DNA of 64,000 nt, from positions 41,977-105,976 of the forward strand of contig CAVERH010000004.1 in NCBI GenBank assembly GCA_963618065.1. Reading direction: 5' to 3'. Shown here in pieces: positions 49,757 to 58,211 of the stretch. How positions within the stretch are numbered: position 1 is the stretch's first letter; the number at the start of each line of letters is the position of its first letter. A program made the position numbers and the translations under genes. This DNA is from Suilimivivens sp963618065. GTDB lineage: Bacteria > Bacillota > Clostridia > Lachnospirales > Lachnospiraceae. A model generated the notes under the pieces. The model saw nothing but the letters and a program-made list of their open reading frames with translations. It was not told the DNA's origin and did not search any database.

Positions 49757-51202
49757 ATGAAAAAAATTCTTTTTGTCGCATCAGAAGGTGTTCCATTTAT
49801 TAAAACGGGTGGATTGGCAGATGTTGTCGGATCATTGCCGAAGTGTATTGATAAGCAATATTTTGACGTGCGTGTGATACTTCCGAAATATACCTGCATG
49901 AAGCAGGAGATGAAGGATAAGCTCACCTATGTCACCCATTTTTATATGGACTTTCATTGGAAAAACGAATATGTGGGAATACTTACCGCAGAAGTGGATG
50001 GTGTAAAGTACTATTTCATTGATAATGAAATGTATTTTGGAGGCTTTAAGCCGTATGGGGACAATGCCTTATACGAGATTGAGAAGTTTGCATTTTTCTC
50101 CAAGGCAGCGTTATCCATTCTGCCGATTATTGATTTCAAACCGGATCTGATTCATTGCCATGACTGGCAGACGGGGCTGATTCCGGTATACTTAAAGGAA
50201 CGTTTCCAGGGAAATGAATTCTACTGGGGTATCAAGACGGTTATGACGATTCACAATCTCAAGTTCCAGGGAAAATGGGGCATTGATGATGTGAAGGATA
50301 TCACCGGACTTCCGGATTACTTCTTTACGCCGGATAAACTAGAATCCTATAAGGATGCGAATCTGTTAAAGGGTGGCATCGTCTATGCGGATGCCATCAC
50401 AACTGTAAGTGAGACTTATGCCGAAGAGATTAAGACGGAATTCTATGGAGAACATCTGGATGGTCTGCTCCGCGCAAGAAGCAAGGATCTGCGTGGAATT
50501 GTGAACGGCATTGATTATGATGATTTCAACCCGGAAACGGATAAGAACATACCATATCCCTACAATGCTGTGAACTTCCGTAAGGAGAAGGTAAAGAACA
50601 AGAGAGCACTTCAGGAAGAGCTTGGTCTTGACAAGGACGATAAGAAGATGATGATTGGTATTGTTTCTCGACTTACTGATCAGAAGGGCTTTGATCTCAT
50701 AGCCTATGTCATGGATGAACTCTGTCAGGATGAGGTGCAGATTGTGGTACTGGGTACAGGAGAAGAACGGTACGAGAATATGTTCCGTCACTTTGACTGG
50801 AAGTACAACAACAAGGTATCCGCAAATATTTATTATTCCGACCAGTTGTCCCACAAGATTTATGCAGCGGCAGATGCATTCTTAATGCCGTCCCTGTTTG
50901 AGCCCTGTGGCTTGAGCCAGTTAATGAGTCTGCGTTACGGAACCATTCCGATTGTCCGTGAAACAGGCGGACTTAAGGATACCGTAGAGCCGTATAATGA
51001 ATATGAAAGTAAAGGAACCGGATTTTCCTTTACGAATTATAATGCGCATGAGATGTTATCGACCATCCGCTACGCAGAGAAGATCTACTACGATAAGAAG
51101 CGTGAGTGGAACAAGATGGTGGATCGTGCCATGGCAGCCGATTTCTCCTGGCATGTGTCCGCACAGAAGTATCAGGAGATGTACGACTGGCTGATTGGAT
51201 AG
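49757..51202 (+). CDS. glgA: Glycogen synthase
   Basis: GT5 enzyme that adds glucose from ADP-glucose to growing glycogen. It has 481 residues, with the ADP-glucose site KTGGLADVVGSLPK near residues 15-28, HCHDWQTGLIP near 135, and the C-terminal EPCGLSQLMSLRYGTIPIVRETGGLKDTV near 380-410. The start at 49757 follows GGGAGG; an in-frame ATG at 49649 lies within the repeat element. No glgC, glgD or glgP is adjacent. It has a structured leader (133-bp element). Confidence 0.94.
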   Translation: MKKILFVASEGVPFIKTGGLADVVGSLPKCIDKQYFDVRVILPKYTCMKQEMKDKLTYVTHFYMDFHWKNEYVGILTAEVDGVKYYFIDNEMYFGGFKPYGDNALYEIEKFAFFSKAALSILPIIDFKPDLIHCHDWQTGLIPVYLKERFQGNEFYWGIKTVMTIHNLKFQGKWGIDDVKDITGLPDYFFTPDKLESYKDANLLKGGIVYADAITTVSETYAEEIKTEFYGEHLDGLLRARSKDLRGIVNGIDYDDFNPETDKNIPYPYNAVNFRKEKVKNKRALQEELGLDKDDKKMMIGIVSRLTDQKGFDLIAYVMDELCQDEVQIVVLGTGEERYENMFRHFDWKYNNKVSANIYYSDQLSHKIYAAADAFLMPSLFEPCGLSQLMSLRYGTIPIVRETGGLKDTVEPYNEYESKGTGFSFTNYNAHEMLSTIRYAEKIYYDKKREWNKMVDRAMAADFSWHVSAQKYQEMYDWLIG

Positions 51203-51239
51203 AGAGACTTTTGGAACGTCGTATAGAAAAGAAAAAGGA

Positions 51240-51293
51240 GTGTAAACCATGCTATAAAAACAAGTTGACAATCATTTTTTACCATGCTATTCT
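51240..51293 (+). promoter_or_regulatory. bioY promoter with candidate BirA operator
   Basis: Promoter TTGACA (51265-51270), 17 bp, TATTCT (51288-51293). GTGTAAACC (51240-51248), 14 bp, AGTTGACAA (51263-51271) resembles the biotin operator form TTGTnAACC...GGTTnACAA, and its right half covers the -35. Repression by biotin-charged BirA is inferred. Confidence 0.6.
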
Positions 51294-51335
51294 GACAAAG
51301 GCTGAAGAATAGCCGGAAAGGTATGGTTTTATAAG

Positions 51336-51887
51336 ATGAAAAACAAATTTAAGACACTTGACATGGTTTACATTGCTGTATTCGCAGTACTGATTGCGAT
51401 CTGTTCCTGGATTTCCATTCCGACAACAGTTCCTTTTACCCTTCAGACCTTTGCTGTATTTCTTGCATCAGGCGTACTGGGAGGCAAGAGAGGAAGTCTT
51501 TCCGTACTGATTTATATTCTGCTTGGCGCAGTCGGCATTCCGGTATTTGCCGGTTTCTCCGGTGGCTTCGGCATCCTGCTTGGCCAGACCGGGGGGTATA
51601 TTGTTGGATTTTTATTCTCCGCATTATTAATGTGGCTGATGGAAGCATTTCTTGGAAAGAAGATCTGGGTACTGGGGTTATCCATGGTACTTGGACTGAT
51701 TGTATGCTATGCAATCGGAACTGTATGGTTCATGGTGGTATATGCCGGAAATTCAGGTGCCGTAGGACTTGCAACCGTACTTGGCTGGTGTGTCATTCCG
51801 TTCATCATCCCGGATCTGATTAAGATTGCACTGGCACTTGTCTTAAGTAAGAGACTTGGTAAAATTCTGAAACTGAATGAGAACTAA
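51336..51887 (+). CDS. bioY: Biotin transporter substrate-binding component BioY
   Basis: Membrane S-component for biotin uptake, 183 residues with about six helices. The family pattern GGKRGSLSVLIYILLGAVGIPVFAGFSGGFGILLGQTGGYIVGF lies at about 49-92. It works alone or with a shared ECF energising module; no ecfA or ecfT genes are nearby. The candidate BirA site in its promoter supports biotin as the substrate. Confidence 0.94.
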   Translation: MKNKFKTLDMVYIAVFAVLIAICSWISIPTTVPFTLQTFAVFLASGVLGGKRGSLSVLIYILLGAVGIPVFAGFSGGFGILLGQTGGYIVGFLFSALLMWLMEAFLGKKIWVLGLSMVLGLIVCYAIGTVWFMVVYAGNSGAVGLATVLGWCVIPFIIPDLIKIALALVLSKRLGKILKLNEN

Positions 51888-51888
51888 G

Positions 51889-52284
51889 ATGAAAGAACCG
51901 AAAGCCTTACACCACATCCGGCCGCATCATGGAATGTGCCTTTATTTCTTCGAGGGAAAGGGGTACAGCAATACCTTTTCCGAGCATATGGCACAGGTGA
52001 AGGAAGAACTTCTTCAAAATAACGGAGAGGTTTTGCTGGAACTGGTAACACAGACGGATGATATCTGCAGCGCCTGCCCTCACAACCGGAACGGGAATTG
52101 TGAGACTTACGGAAAGGTGAATGCTTATGATGCCGGTGTGCTGGCGTATTGCGGTCTGGAAAGTGGCCAGAGAATTACATTCCGTGAACTGGAGACTCTG
52201 GTGGAAACAAGAATTCTTCAGGCGGGAAATGGCAGAAAAATCTGCGGGGACTGTGAATGGGGCAGTATCTGTCATAAAGAGTGA
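51889..52284 (+). CDS. DUF1284 Cys-rich protein of unknown function
   Basis: Soluble protein of 131 residues matching the DUF1284 pattern HHIRPHHGMCLYFFEGKGYS at the start. It has eight Cys in groups: GMC, ICSAC, GNC, YCG and, at the end, KICGDCEWGSIC. His-rich and Cys-rich segments suggest zinc or iron-sulfur binding. The start at 51889 lies two bases after the bioY stop with no strong ribosome site, so translation is probably coupled to bioY; ATG 51877 would overlap. I know of no established function, and the pairing with bioY does not define one. Confidence 0.8.
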   Translation: MKEPKALHHIRPHHGMCLYFFEGKGYSNTFSEHMAQVKEELLQNNGEVLLELVTQTDDICSACPHNRNGNCETYGKVNAYDAGVLAYCGLESGQRITFRELETLVETRILQAGNGRKICGDCEWGSICHKE

Positions 52285-52307
52285 TTAGGAAGAACAACAT
52301 GATATGG

Positions 52308-52344
52308 ACAGGAAGTGAGCAGTAATGTTTACTTCCTGTTTTTT
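52308..52344 (+). terminator. Terminator after the bioY-DUF1284 unit
   Basis: Perfect 9-bp stem ACAGGAAGT (52308-52316) / ACTTCCTGT (52331-52339), then a run of T. Confidence 0.88.
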
Positions 52345-52378
52345 CCTTACAATGAGTAATGCTGTGCGATAAAACAGG

Positions 52379-52407
52379 TTGACGGTTTGACCCCTAAAAC
52401 GTATAAT
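52379..52407 (+). promoter_or_regulatory. Sigma-A promoter of the flippase gene
   Basis: TTGACG (52379-52384), 17 bp, TATAAT (52402-52407). A vegetative promoter argues against purely sporulation-specific expression of the downstream SpoVB-like gene. Confidence 0.85.
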
Positions 52408-52437
52408 AAACTTGTAAATTTTGGGAGCGTTAAACGA

Positions 52438-54126
52438 ATGCCGAATAACAAGAAAAAAGATGGACTGATTATGCAGGCGGGGATTCTGGCCGTAGCCGGA
52501 ATCATTGTCCGCATCATCGGGCTTTTGTATAATACACCTTTAACGAATATTATCGGAGATGAAGGCTTTGGATACTACAGCAATGCTTATACGGCATACA
52601 GTATCGTTCTTCTGATTTCTTCCTATAGTATTCCGTCAGCCGTATCTAAGGTCATCGCGCAGAAGCTCGCCAAAAGAGAATATCGGAATGCATACCGGAT
52701 TTTTCAGTGTGCATTGATTTATGTGCTGGTAGTTGGTGGAATTGCCAGCTTATTTGTGTTTTTCTTTGCATCCTACATGGTGGATCTAGGGGGGTCGGTG
52801 CTGCCACTTCGAATTTTGGCACCCACCATATTCTTCAGCGGTATCCTTGGCGTATTTCGCGGATATTTTCAGGCGCATAAATCCATGGTACAGACATCTG
52901 TTTCCCAGATCCTGGAGCAGGTAGTGAATGCCGGAGTCAGTGTACTGATGGCGTATCTCCTTGTCCGGATGGTAAAGGGAGAGAGTGAAACTACACAGGC
53001 TTCGTACGGCGCGGCCGGTGGTACAATTGGTACAGGAGCCGGAGTCCTTTTTGCCCTGTTGTTTATGATGGGCGTGTATGCACTGAATAAGGGCATGATT
53101 CATCGGCAGATCGACCGGGATAAGACGGTTTATGAGAATTCACGCAAAGAAATTTTCAAGATGATTATTATGGTGGTGACACCGTTTATCTTAAGTACGG
53201 CTATTTATAACATTAATACCTTTCTGGATCAGAAGATTTATCAGACGATTTCACTTACGATCCAGCAGAAGACCGAAGCAGCCGTATCCTTTGACTTGAG
53301 TGCTATGGCGAAGGCAACGAAGCTTGCCAATATTCCGATTGCATTAGCAAGTGCGATGGCAACGGCACTGATCCCGGGTATTTCCAGTGACTTTGCACGT
53401 GGCGATCTTGAGGGTGTGAGGAGTAAGGTGGCACGCTCTGTAAAGGTGACGATGTTTATTTCCATTCCGGCGGCTGTGGGGATGGGAGTCCTCAGCCGGC
53501 CCTGTGTGCAGGTGATTTTTCACCAGAAGGCATCACTGGATATTTCGGCAGCTATGCTTGCTGTGCTTGCTGTTACGATTGTGTTATATGGTCTGTCAAC
53601 TCTTACCCAGGCGGTTTTACAGTCGATTGGCAAGATGAATACGCCGATTATCAATGCATTGCTTGCACTGATCATTCATGCGGTGATTATGGTACTGGGC
53701 ATGACTTATCTTGCTCCGGAATGGGGCTTATACTGCTATGCAGGTTCCAGTGTTGTTTATGCATTCCTCTTATGTATCTTTAATGGAATTTCTGTGCGGA
53801 AGCATTTGAAATATAGGCAGGAGGTGGACCGCACCTTTATCCGGCCGATCCTTTGTTCTATTTTAATGGGAGCAGTGGCTTACGGATCCTATTTCGGACT
53901 CTACCAGTTACTTCCCATCAATCTGGTGTGCCTGACGGTTGCGATCGGACTTGCCTGCGTGGTATATTTTGTGTTGGTGATCCGGTGGAGAGCCATTACG
54001 GAAGAGGAGATGAAGAGTCTGCCGAAGGGAACGCTTCTGATTAAGATTGCGAAGAAGATCCATCTGCTAAAGCCGGAAGCAGCGCCTCCGACACCGGACG
54101 ATGAGGATTACTGGCTGGATGATTAA
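52438..54126 (+). CDS. MOP-superfamily polysaccharide/lipid II flippase (SpoVB/MurJ-like)
   Basis: Polytopic membrane protein of 562 residues with about 14 helices, of the MVF/SpoVB branch of the multidrug/oligosaccharidyl-lipid/polysaccharide (MOP) superfamily. Segments LTNIIGDEGFGYYSNAYTAYSIVLLISSYS near the start and PTIFFSGILGVFRGYFQA near residue 140 are typical. The protein ends in a short acidic, Pro-rich tail. The start at 52438 follows GGGAG at a fair distance; ATG 52387 precedes the -10 and is excluded. The family includes SpoVB (spore cortex) and YtgP/MurJ (vegetative lipid II); the length and sigma-A promoter favour the vegetative type, but sequence reading alone cannot decide. 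Confidence 0.88.
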   Translation: MPNNKKKDGLIMQAGILAVAGIIVRIIGLLYNTPLTNIIGDEGFGYYSNAYTAYSIVLLISSYSIPSAVSKVIAQKLAKREYRNAYRIFQCALIYVLVVGGIASLFVFFFASYMVDLGGSVLPLRILAPTIFFSGILGVFRGYFQAHKSMVQTSVSQILEQVVNAGVSVLMAYLLVRMVKGESETTQASYGAAGGTIGTGAGVLFALLFMMGVYALNKGMIHRQIDRDKTVYENSRKEIFKMIIMVVTPFILSTAIYNINTFLDQKIYQTISLTIQQKTEAAVSFDLSAMAKATKLANIPIALASAMATALIPGISSDFARGDLEGVRSKVARSVKVTMFISIPAAVGMGVLSRPCVQVIFHQKASLDISAAMLAVLAVTIVLYGLSTLTQAVLQSIGKMNTPIINALLALIIHAVIMVLGMTYLAPEWGLYCYAGSSVVYAFLLCIFNGISVRKHLKYRQEVDRTFIRPILCSILMGAVAYGSYFGLYQLLPINLVCLTVAIGLACVVYFVLVIRWRAITEEEMKSLPKGTLLIKIAKKIHLLKPEAAPPTPDDEDYWLDD

Positions 54127-54163
54127 GAATGCTCCGGATAATTCTGCATACGTCTGAATCTGT

Positions 54164-55921
54164 TTATTCTTCAATTAAGGTCAGTCTGGAAATATCCGCA
54201 TCAATCAACATCGAATAATTGGTATAGTATACAACAAAGCCTGGTTTCGCACCACCGGGTTTTTTTACGTTCTTTTTCTGAAGGTAGTCGACCTCAATCC
54301 TGGACTGGCCCTTTGCCTTGGAATAAAAGGCAGCAAGCCTTGCCGCATCTTCGTAGGTGGCATCGGTGAGTTCTCGTCCTTCACACTTCACAATGACGTG
54401 GGAGCCTGGTCTGCCCTTCGCATGAAACCACCAGTCATTGCCGGTTGCAAACTGGAAGGTCAGTTCTTCGTTCTGGAAATTGTTCTTCCCAACATAAATA
54501 TGGAAGCCGTCAGAATTCATATAGTGAAGCGGATGACTCTTGAAACGGGTCTTTTTTGCGTTTCCCTTCCGGCGGACGTAACCGCTTTCGACCATTTCTT
54601 CCTTGATCTGTGCAAGGTCATCCTCAGATTGCGCGATATCAAGCGCGTTCTGGATGGATTCGAGATGATCGATCTCATCCTTGACCTCGACCGTAAGCTG
54701 GGAGAGTGCCTCGTAGGTACGTTTCAGTTTCCCATATTTATCAAAATATTTCTTACTGTTTTCAATCGGTGTAAGCTGCGGATCCAGAGGAATCGTGATC
54801 ATTTCATTGGTATAATAATTCAATGTCTCCATGGATCTGCTTCCGGGTGCGACATTATAACCATAGGTGTTGATCAGCTCGCCATAAACCTTGTATTTCT
54901 CTTTCTTTTCGGTATCCTTCATCTGGTGAAGCTGCAGATCGTATTTCTTGATATCACGCTCTAAAATGGTCTGCACAATCTTACGCAGATCCACGGAACG
55001 CTGGCGAATCCTTGTATAAGCATTTTTCTGCGCATAGTAATGCTCTAACAGCTCGCTGATGGAGGAAAAGGAGGTACATTCTTCCTTCGGGTAGCTGCAT
55101 AGAGGAAGTGCGGAAAATTCTACCGGTCTGCCATTCTCATAGACAATAACCGGTGCAAAATCAGCATCCTTAATGCGCTGCATGGATGCGGCAAAAGCGT
55201 CATATAACCGTGAAAGAGCATGCTGTCCTTCCAAAGAAGCTGTGAAGTACTCGGTTGGAAGATCTCCGTCGACACCTGCTTCATAACACAATTCCTGTGC
55301 AAAGAACGGCGAGAGTCCCGTGAAATTACTGTAGATTGCTTTGTAGGCAGGAAGCGCCTTCGAAAGGAAACGTTCACAGAAAGTTTCCTTCGTAACGGTA
55401 AGGGGATCGGCCTTGTCCTGTGTCTCCGGAATGAAATAATCGCGTCCGGGAAGCACCTCACGGACAGAGCTTACCATACCGGAAATGTGCTTGATGCTGT
55501 CGATGATTTTATTCTCGTCGTTTACGAAGATGATGTTGCTGTGCTTTCCCATCAGCTCGATGATCAGGCGCTTGTGGCAAAGATCGCCCATATCGTTATA
55601 ATGCTCCACATGAAGTTCAATGATACGCTCTAACCCCGGCTGGGTGATTCCGGTAATCCTGCCGTTTTGTAAGTGCTTGCGCAGAAGCATGGTAAAGCTC
55701 GGTGCAGTCATGGGGCTTGGCTTATTCTGGCTGGTAAAATAAAGGAGCGGAAGGGATGCGTCTGCAGAAAGAAGAAGACGCTTCTGGCCTCCGTCTGTGG
55801 TCTTTAAGGTAAGGATCAGCTCGTCACTTTCGGGCTGTGCAATTTTATAGATCCGGCTGTTTAACAGATCTTTTTTTAATTCTGCTGCAACGGCAGCAAC
55901 GGTAATTCCATCAAATGCCAT
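54164..55921 (-). CDS. rqcH: Ribosome quality control protein RqcH (NFACT/FbpA family)
   Basis: Bacterial Rqc2 relative that binds split 50S subunits carrying stalled peptidyl-tRNA and directs alanine tailing for degradation. It has 585 residues: NFACT-N domain (1-130, MAFDGITVAAVAAELKKDL), helical and coiled-coil middle (about 270-440), and NFACT-R domain (about 445-560, with FHIYVGKNNFQNEELTFQFA and DWWFHAKGRPGSHVI). It is also named FbpA for a fibronectin-binding claim in streptococci. CAGGAG precedes the start, and an extended -10, TGC-TATACT, lies at 55962-55967 on this strand. It is convergent with the flippase gene and divergent from yicC. Confidence 0.95.
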   Translation of the reverse strand: MAFDGITVAAVAAELKKDLLNSRIYKIAQPESDELILTLKTTDGGQKRLLLSADASLPLLYFTSQNKPSPMTAPSFTMLLRKHLQNGRITGITQPGLERIIELHVEHYNDMGDLCHKRLIIELMGKHSNIIFVNDENKIIDSIKHISGMVSSVREVLPGRDYFIPETQDKADPLTVTKETFCERFLSKALPAYKAIYSNFTGLSPFFAQELCYEAGVDGDLPTEYFTASLEGQHALSRLYDAFAASMQRIKDADFAPVIVYENGRPVEFSALPLCSYPKEECTSFSSISELLEHYYAQKNAYTRIRQRSVDLRKIVQTILERDIKKYDLQLHQMKDTEKKEKYKVYGELINTYGYNVAPGSRSMETLNYYTNEMITIPLDPQLTPIENSKKYFDKYGKLKRTYEALSQLTVEVKDEIDHLESIQNALDIAQSEDDLAQIKEEMVESGYVRRKGNAKKTRFKSHPLHYMNSDGFHIYVGKNNFQNEELTFQFATGNDWWFHAKGRPGSHVIVKCEGRELTDATYEDAARLAAFYSKAKGQSRIEVDYLQKKNVKKPGGAKPGFVVYYTNYSMLIDADISRLTLIEE

Positions 55922-56010
55922 GTTGTACTCCTGTGTTTTAAGGTTTTCCTGAATCGTTTAGAGTATAGCATATTTATGGGAGATCTTAAAGTGGTTTTGA
56001 GCAGAAAGCC

Positions 56011-56039
56011 TTGACGGAAAGCGTGCGTTCACCTATAAT
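56011..56039 (+). promoter_or_regulatory. Sigma-A promoter of the yicC-remA-gmk-rpoZ operon
   Basis: TTGACG (56011-56016), 17 bp, TATAAT (56034-56039), about 40 bp before the yicC start. Confidence 0.88.
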
Positions 56040-56080
56040 AATTAGGTATGTATTGGACGTTACGAAAGAAGGGAAATACC

Positions 56081-56959
56081 ATGATTAAGAGCATGACCGG
56101 TTTCGGCAGGTGCGAGATTCAGGAAGCAGACCGTAAGATTACCGTCGAGATGAAGTCCGTGAATCACCGTTATCTGGATGTAAACATTAAGATGCCCAAG
56201 AAGCTTAATTTCTTCGAGGCAGCAATCCGTAATGAGTTAAAGAATTATATCCAGCGCGGTAAGGTGGACATTTTTATCACCTATGAGGATTATACGGAGT
56301 CCAATGTCTGTGTCAAGTATAATAAGGAGCTTGCAGCAGAATATCTGAAATACCTGAACCAGATGTCCGAGGAATTCGGTCTTGACAATGATATTCGCGT
56401 ATCTGCATTATCCAGATATCCGGAGATCTTTACCATGGAAGAACAGACCATTGATGAGGAAGCATTGTGGCAGTTGCTTGACCGTGCCATTAAGGGGGCG
56501 GCAGAAGGCTTCGTAGAGACCAGAATCAAGGAGGGTGAGAACCTGAAAAACGATCTGTGCGAGAAGCTTGACGGTATGCTTAATCATGTGGATTTTATCA
56601 CAGAGCGGTCTCCTGAAATTATTACAGAGTATAAGCAGAAGCTGACCGATAAGGTGAAGGAACTGTTAGAAGATACCAAGATTGATGAAAGCCGTCTGCT
56701 CATGGAGGTTACCATTTTTGCAGATAAGGTATGCGTGGATGAAGAGCTGGTGCGTTTAAGAAGTCATATTGAAGCAACGAAGGATGCACTTATCCAGGGT
56801 GGAAGCATCGGACGCAAGCTTGACTTCATTGCCCAGGAAATGAACCGTGAGGCGAACACCATTTTGTCCAAATCAAGTGACCTTGAGATTTCCAATCGTG
56901 CGATTGAATTAAAGACCGAAATTGAGAAGGTGCGCGAGCAGATTCAGAATATCGAGTAA
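56081..56959 (+). CDS. yicC: YicC/YloC family endoribonuclease
   Basis: Protein of 292 residues with the family start MIKSMTGFGRCEI, the VNHRYLDVNIKMPKKLNFFE segment and the C-terminal DUF1732 part RKLDFIAQEMNREANTILSKSSD. E. coli YicC and Bacillus YloC act as ribonucleases. The start at 56081 follows AGAAGGGA; ATG 56048 lies close to the transcription start and has no ribosome site. It heads the yicC-remA-gmk-rpoZ order also found in Bacillus. Confidence 0.93.
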   Translation: MIKSMTGFGRCEIQEADRKITVEMKSVNHRYLDVNIKMPKKLNFFEAAIRNELKNYIQRGKVDIFITYEDYTESNVCVKYNKELAAEYLKYLNQMSEEFGLDNDIRVSALSRYPEIFTMEEQTIDEEALWQLLDRAIKGAAEGFVETRIKEGENLKNDLCEKLDGMLNHVDFITERSPEIITEYKQKLTDKVKELLEDTKIDESRLLMEVTIFADKVCVDEELVRLRSHIEATKDALIQGGSIGRKLDFIAQEMNREANTILSKSSDLEISNRAIELKTEIEKVREQIQNIE

Positions 56960-56969
56960 GAGGTGTCCT

Positions 56970-57230
56970 TTGAACAGATTGATTCATATTGGATTTGGGA
57001 ATATTGTAAATGCAGGCAAGATCATTGCAGTGGTAAGTCCGGATTCCGCACCGGTAAAGCGTATGGTGCAGAAGGCGAGGGAGCTTGGCACAGCAATTGA
57101 TGCTACGCAGGGACGTAAGACAAAATCCGTTCTCGTAATGGAAAACAGCCAGCTCGTGTTATCCGCGCTGCTGCCGGAGACCATTGCACAGAGAGCGCAG
57201 GCAGAAAGCAGAGACGATGATGAAGCGTAA
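56970..57230 (+). CDS. remA: RemA family DNA-binding regulator (DUF370)
   Basis: Small ring-forming DNA-binding protein of 86 residues. It has the family core IHIGFGNIVNAGKIIAVVSPDSAPVKRM and IDATQGRKTKSVLVMENSQLVLSALLPETIAQR. In Bacillus RemA activates biofilm matrix and osmoprotection genes; the role in anaerobes is not established. The start is a TTG at 56970, six bases after AGAGG and 10 bp after the yicC stop. It overlaps gmk by 14 bp. Confidence 0.93.
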   Translation: MNRLIHIGFGNIVNAGKIIAVVSPDSAPVKRMVQKARELGTAIDATQGRKTKSVLVMENSQLVLSALLPETIAQRAQAESRDDDEA

Positions 57231-57840
57231 AGGAATACTGATTGTAGTATCCGGTTTTTCGGGCGCCGGCAAGGGAACTTTAATGAAGAAGCTTATGGAA
57301 GAGTATGATAATTATGCATTGTCGATTTCCATGACAACCAGAAATCCACGTCCCGGTGAAGAAGATGGCCGTGAGTATTTTTTCGTAACCAAAGAACAGT
57401 TTGAAGAGAAGATCGGACAGGATGGTCTGATTGAATATGCCGGTTACTGCGGCAATTACTACGGAACACCGAGAGCCTATGTCGAGCAGCAGTTAGAAGC
57501 AGGTAAGGATGTCATCCTTGAAATTGAGATTCAGGGAGCCTTAAAGATAAAAGAGAAATTCCCGACGGCATTGCTGTTATTTGTCATGCCGCCAAGTGCG
57601 AAGGAGCTTCGCCGGAGACTTACCGGCAGAGGAACCGAGACGCAGGAAGTCATTGACCAGCGGATGCACCGTGCCATTGAAGAAGCACAGGGAATTGAAC
57701 AGTATGATTATATTGTGATCAATGATCAACTGGAGGAGTGCGTGAAGGAGCTGCATGCACTGATTGGCGCAGCACATAATACCCCTTCCAGAAATGAGGA
57801 GTTTATTAATAATATGAGAGAGGAACTGAAGACGATTTAG
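57217..57840 (+). CDS. gmk: Guanylate kinase
   Basis: Phosphorylates GMP to GDP. It has 207 residues, with the P-loop VVSGFSGAGKGTL near 7-19, the GMP-binding TTRNPRPGEEDGREYFFV near 40-57, and the LEIEIQGALKIKEKFP segment. ATG 57217 or the adjacent ATG 57220 starts it; both lie inside remA with only a weak ribosome site, so translation is coupled. Confidence 0.96.
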   Translation: MMKRKGILIVVSGFSGAGKGTLMKKLMEEYDNYALSISMTTRNPRPGEEDGREYFFVTKEQFEEKIGQDGLIEYAGYCGNYYGTPRAYVEQQLEAGKDVILEIEIQGALKIKEKFPTALLLFVMPPSAKELRRRLTGRGTETQEVIDQRMHRAIEEAQGIEQYDYIVINDQLEECVKELHALIGAAHNTPSRNEEFINNMREELKTI

Positions 57841-57864
57841 TCTTTGGCTGAAAGGAGAAATGAT

Positions 57865-58131
57865 ATGTTACATCCATCTTATTCTGATTTGATGAACGTA
57901 GTAAACAGCAACGTAGAGGAGGGGGAAGAACCTGTTGTAAACAGCAGATATTCCATCGTAATGGCTACCGCAAAGAGAGCAAGACAGATCATCGGAGGTA
58001 AGAAAGCACTGGTGAATGTCAAAGGTGCGAAGCCGTTATCCATTGCCGTTGAAGAACTGAATCAGGGCAAAATCCGGATTCTTACCGAAGAGGAAGCAAA
58101 TGCTCTGAGTACCGATACCGAAGAAGAGTAA
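57865..58131 (+). CDS. rpoZ: RNA polymerase omega subunit
   Basis: Small subunit that supports beta-prime folding. It has 88 residues, with NSRYSIVMATAKRARQIIGG near 27-46, typical of omega, and an acidic tail. The start at 57865 lies seven bases after AAAGGAG; upstream TTG and ATG candidates do not fit as well. Last gene of the yicC operon. Confidence 0.93.
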   Translation: MLHPSYSDLMNVVNSNVEEGEEPVVNSRYSIVMATAKRARQIIGGKKALVNVKGAKPLSIAVEELNQGKIRILTEEEANALSTDTEEE

Positions 58132-58141
58132 TAGAAGTACG

Positions 58142-58180
58142 GACGCTGCCAGAGAATATTGGCGGCGTCATTTACTATTT
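58142..58180 (+). terminator. Possible terminator after rpoZ
   Basis: Stem GACGCTGCC (58142-58150) / GGCGGCGTC (58161-58169) with one G-U pair; the T-tract after it is broken, so termination may be partial. Confidence 0.5.
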
Positions 58181-58211
58181 TGGTAAATAACAATAAAGGA
58201 TATCAGGTTAT

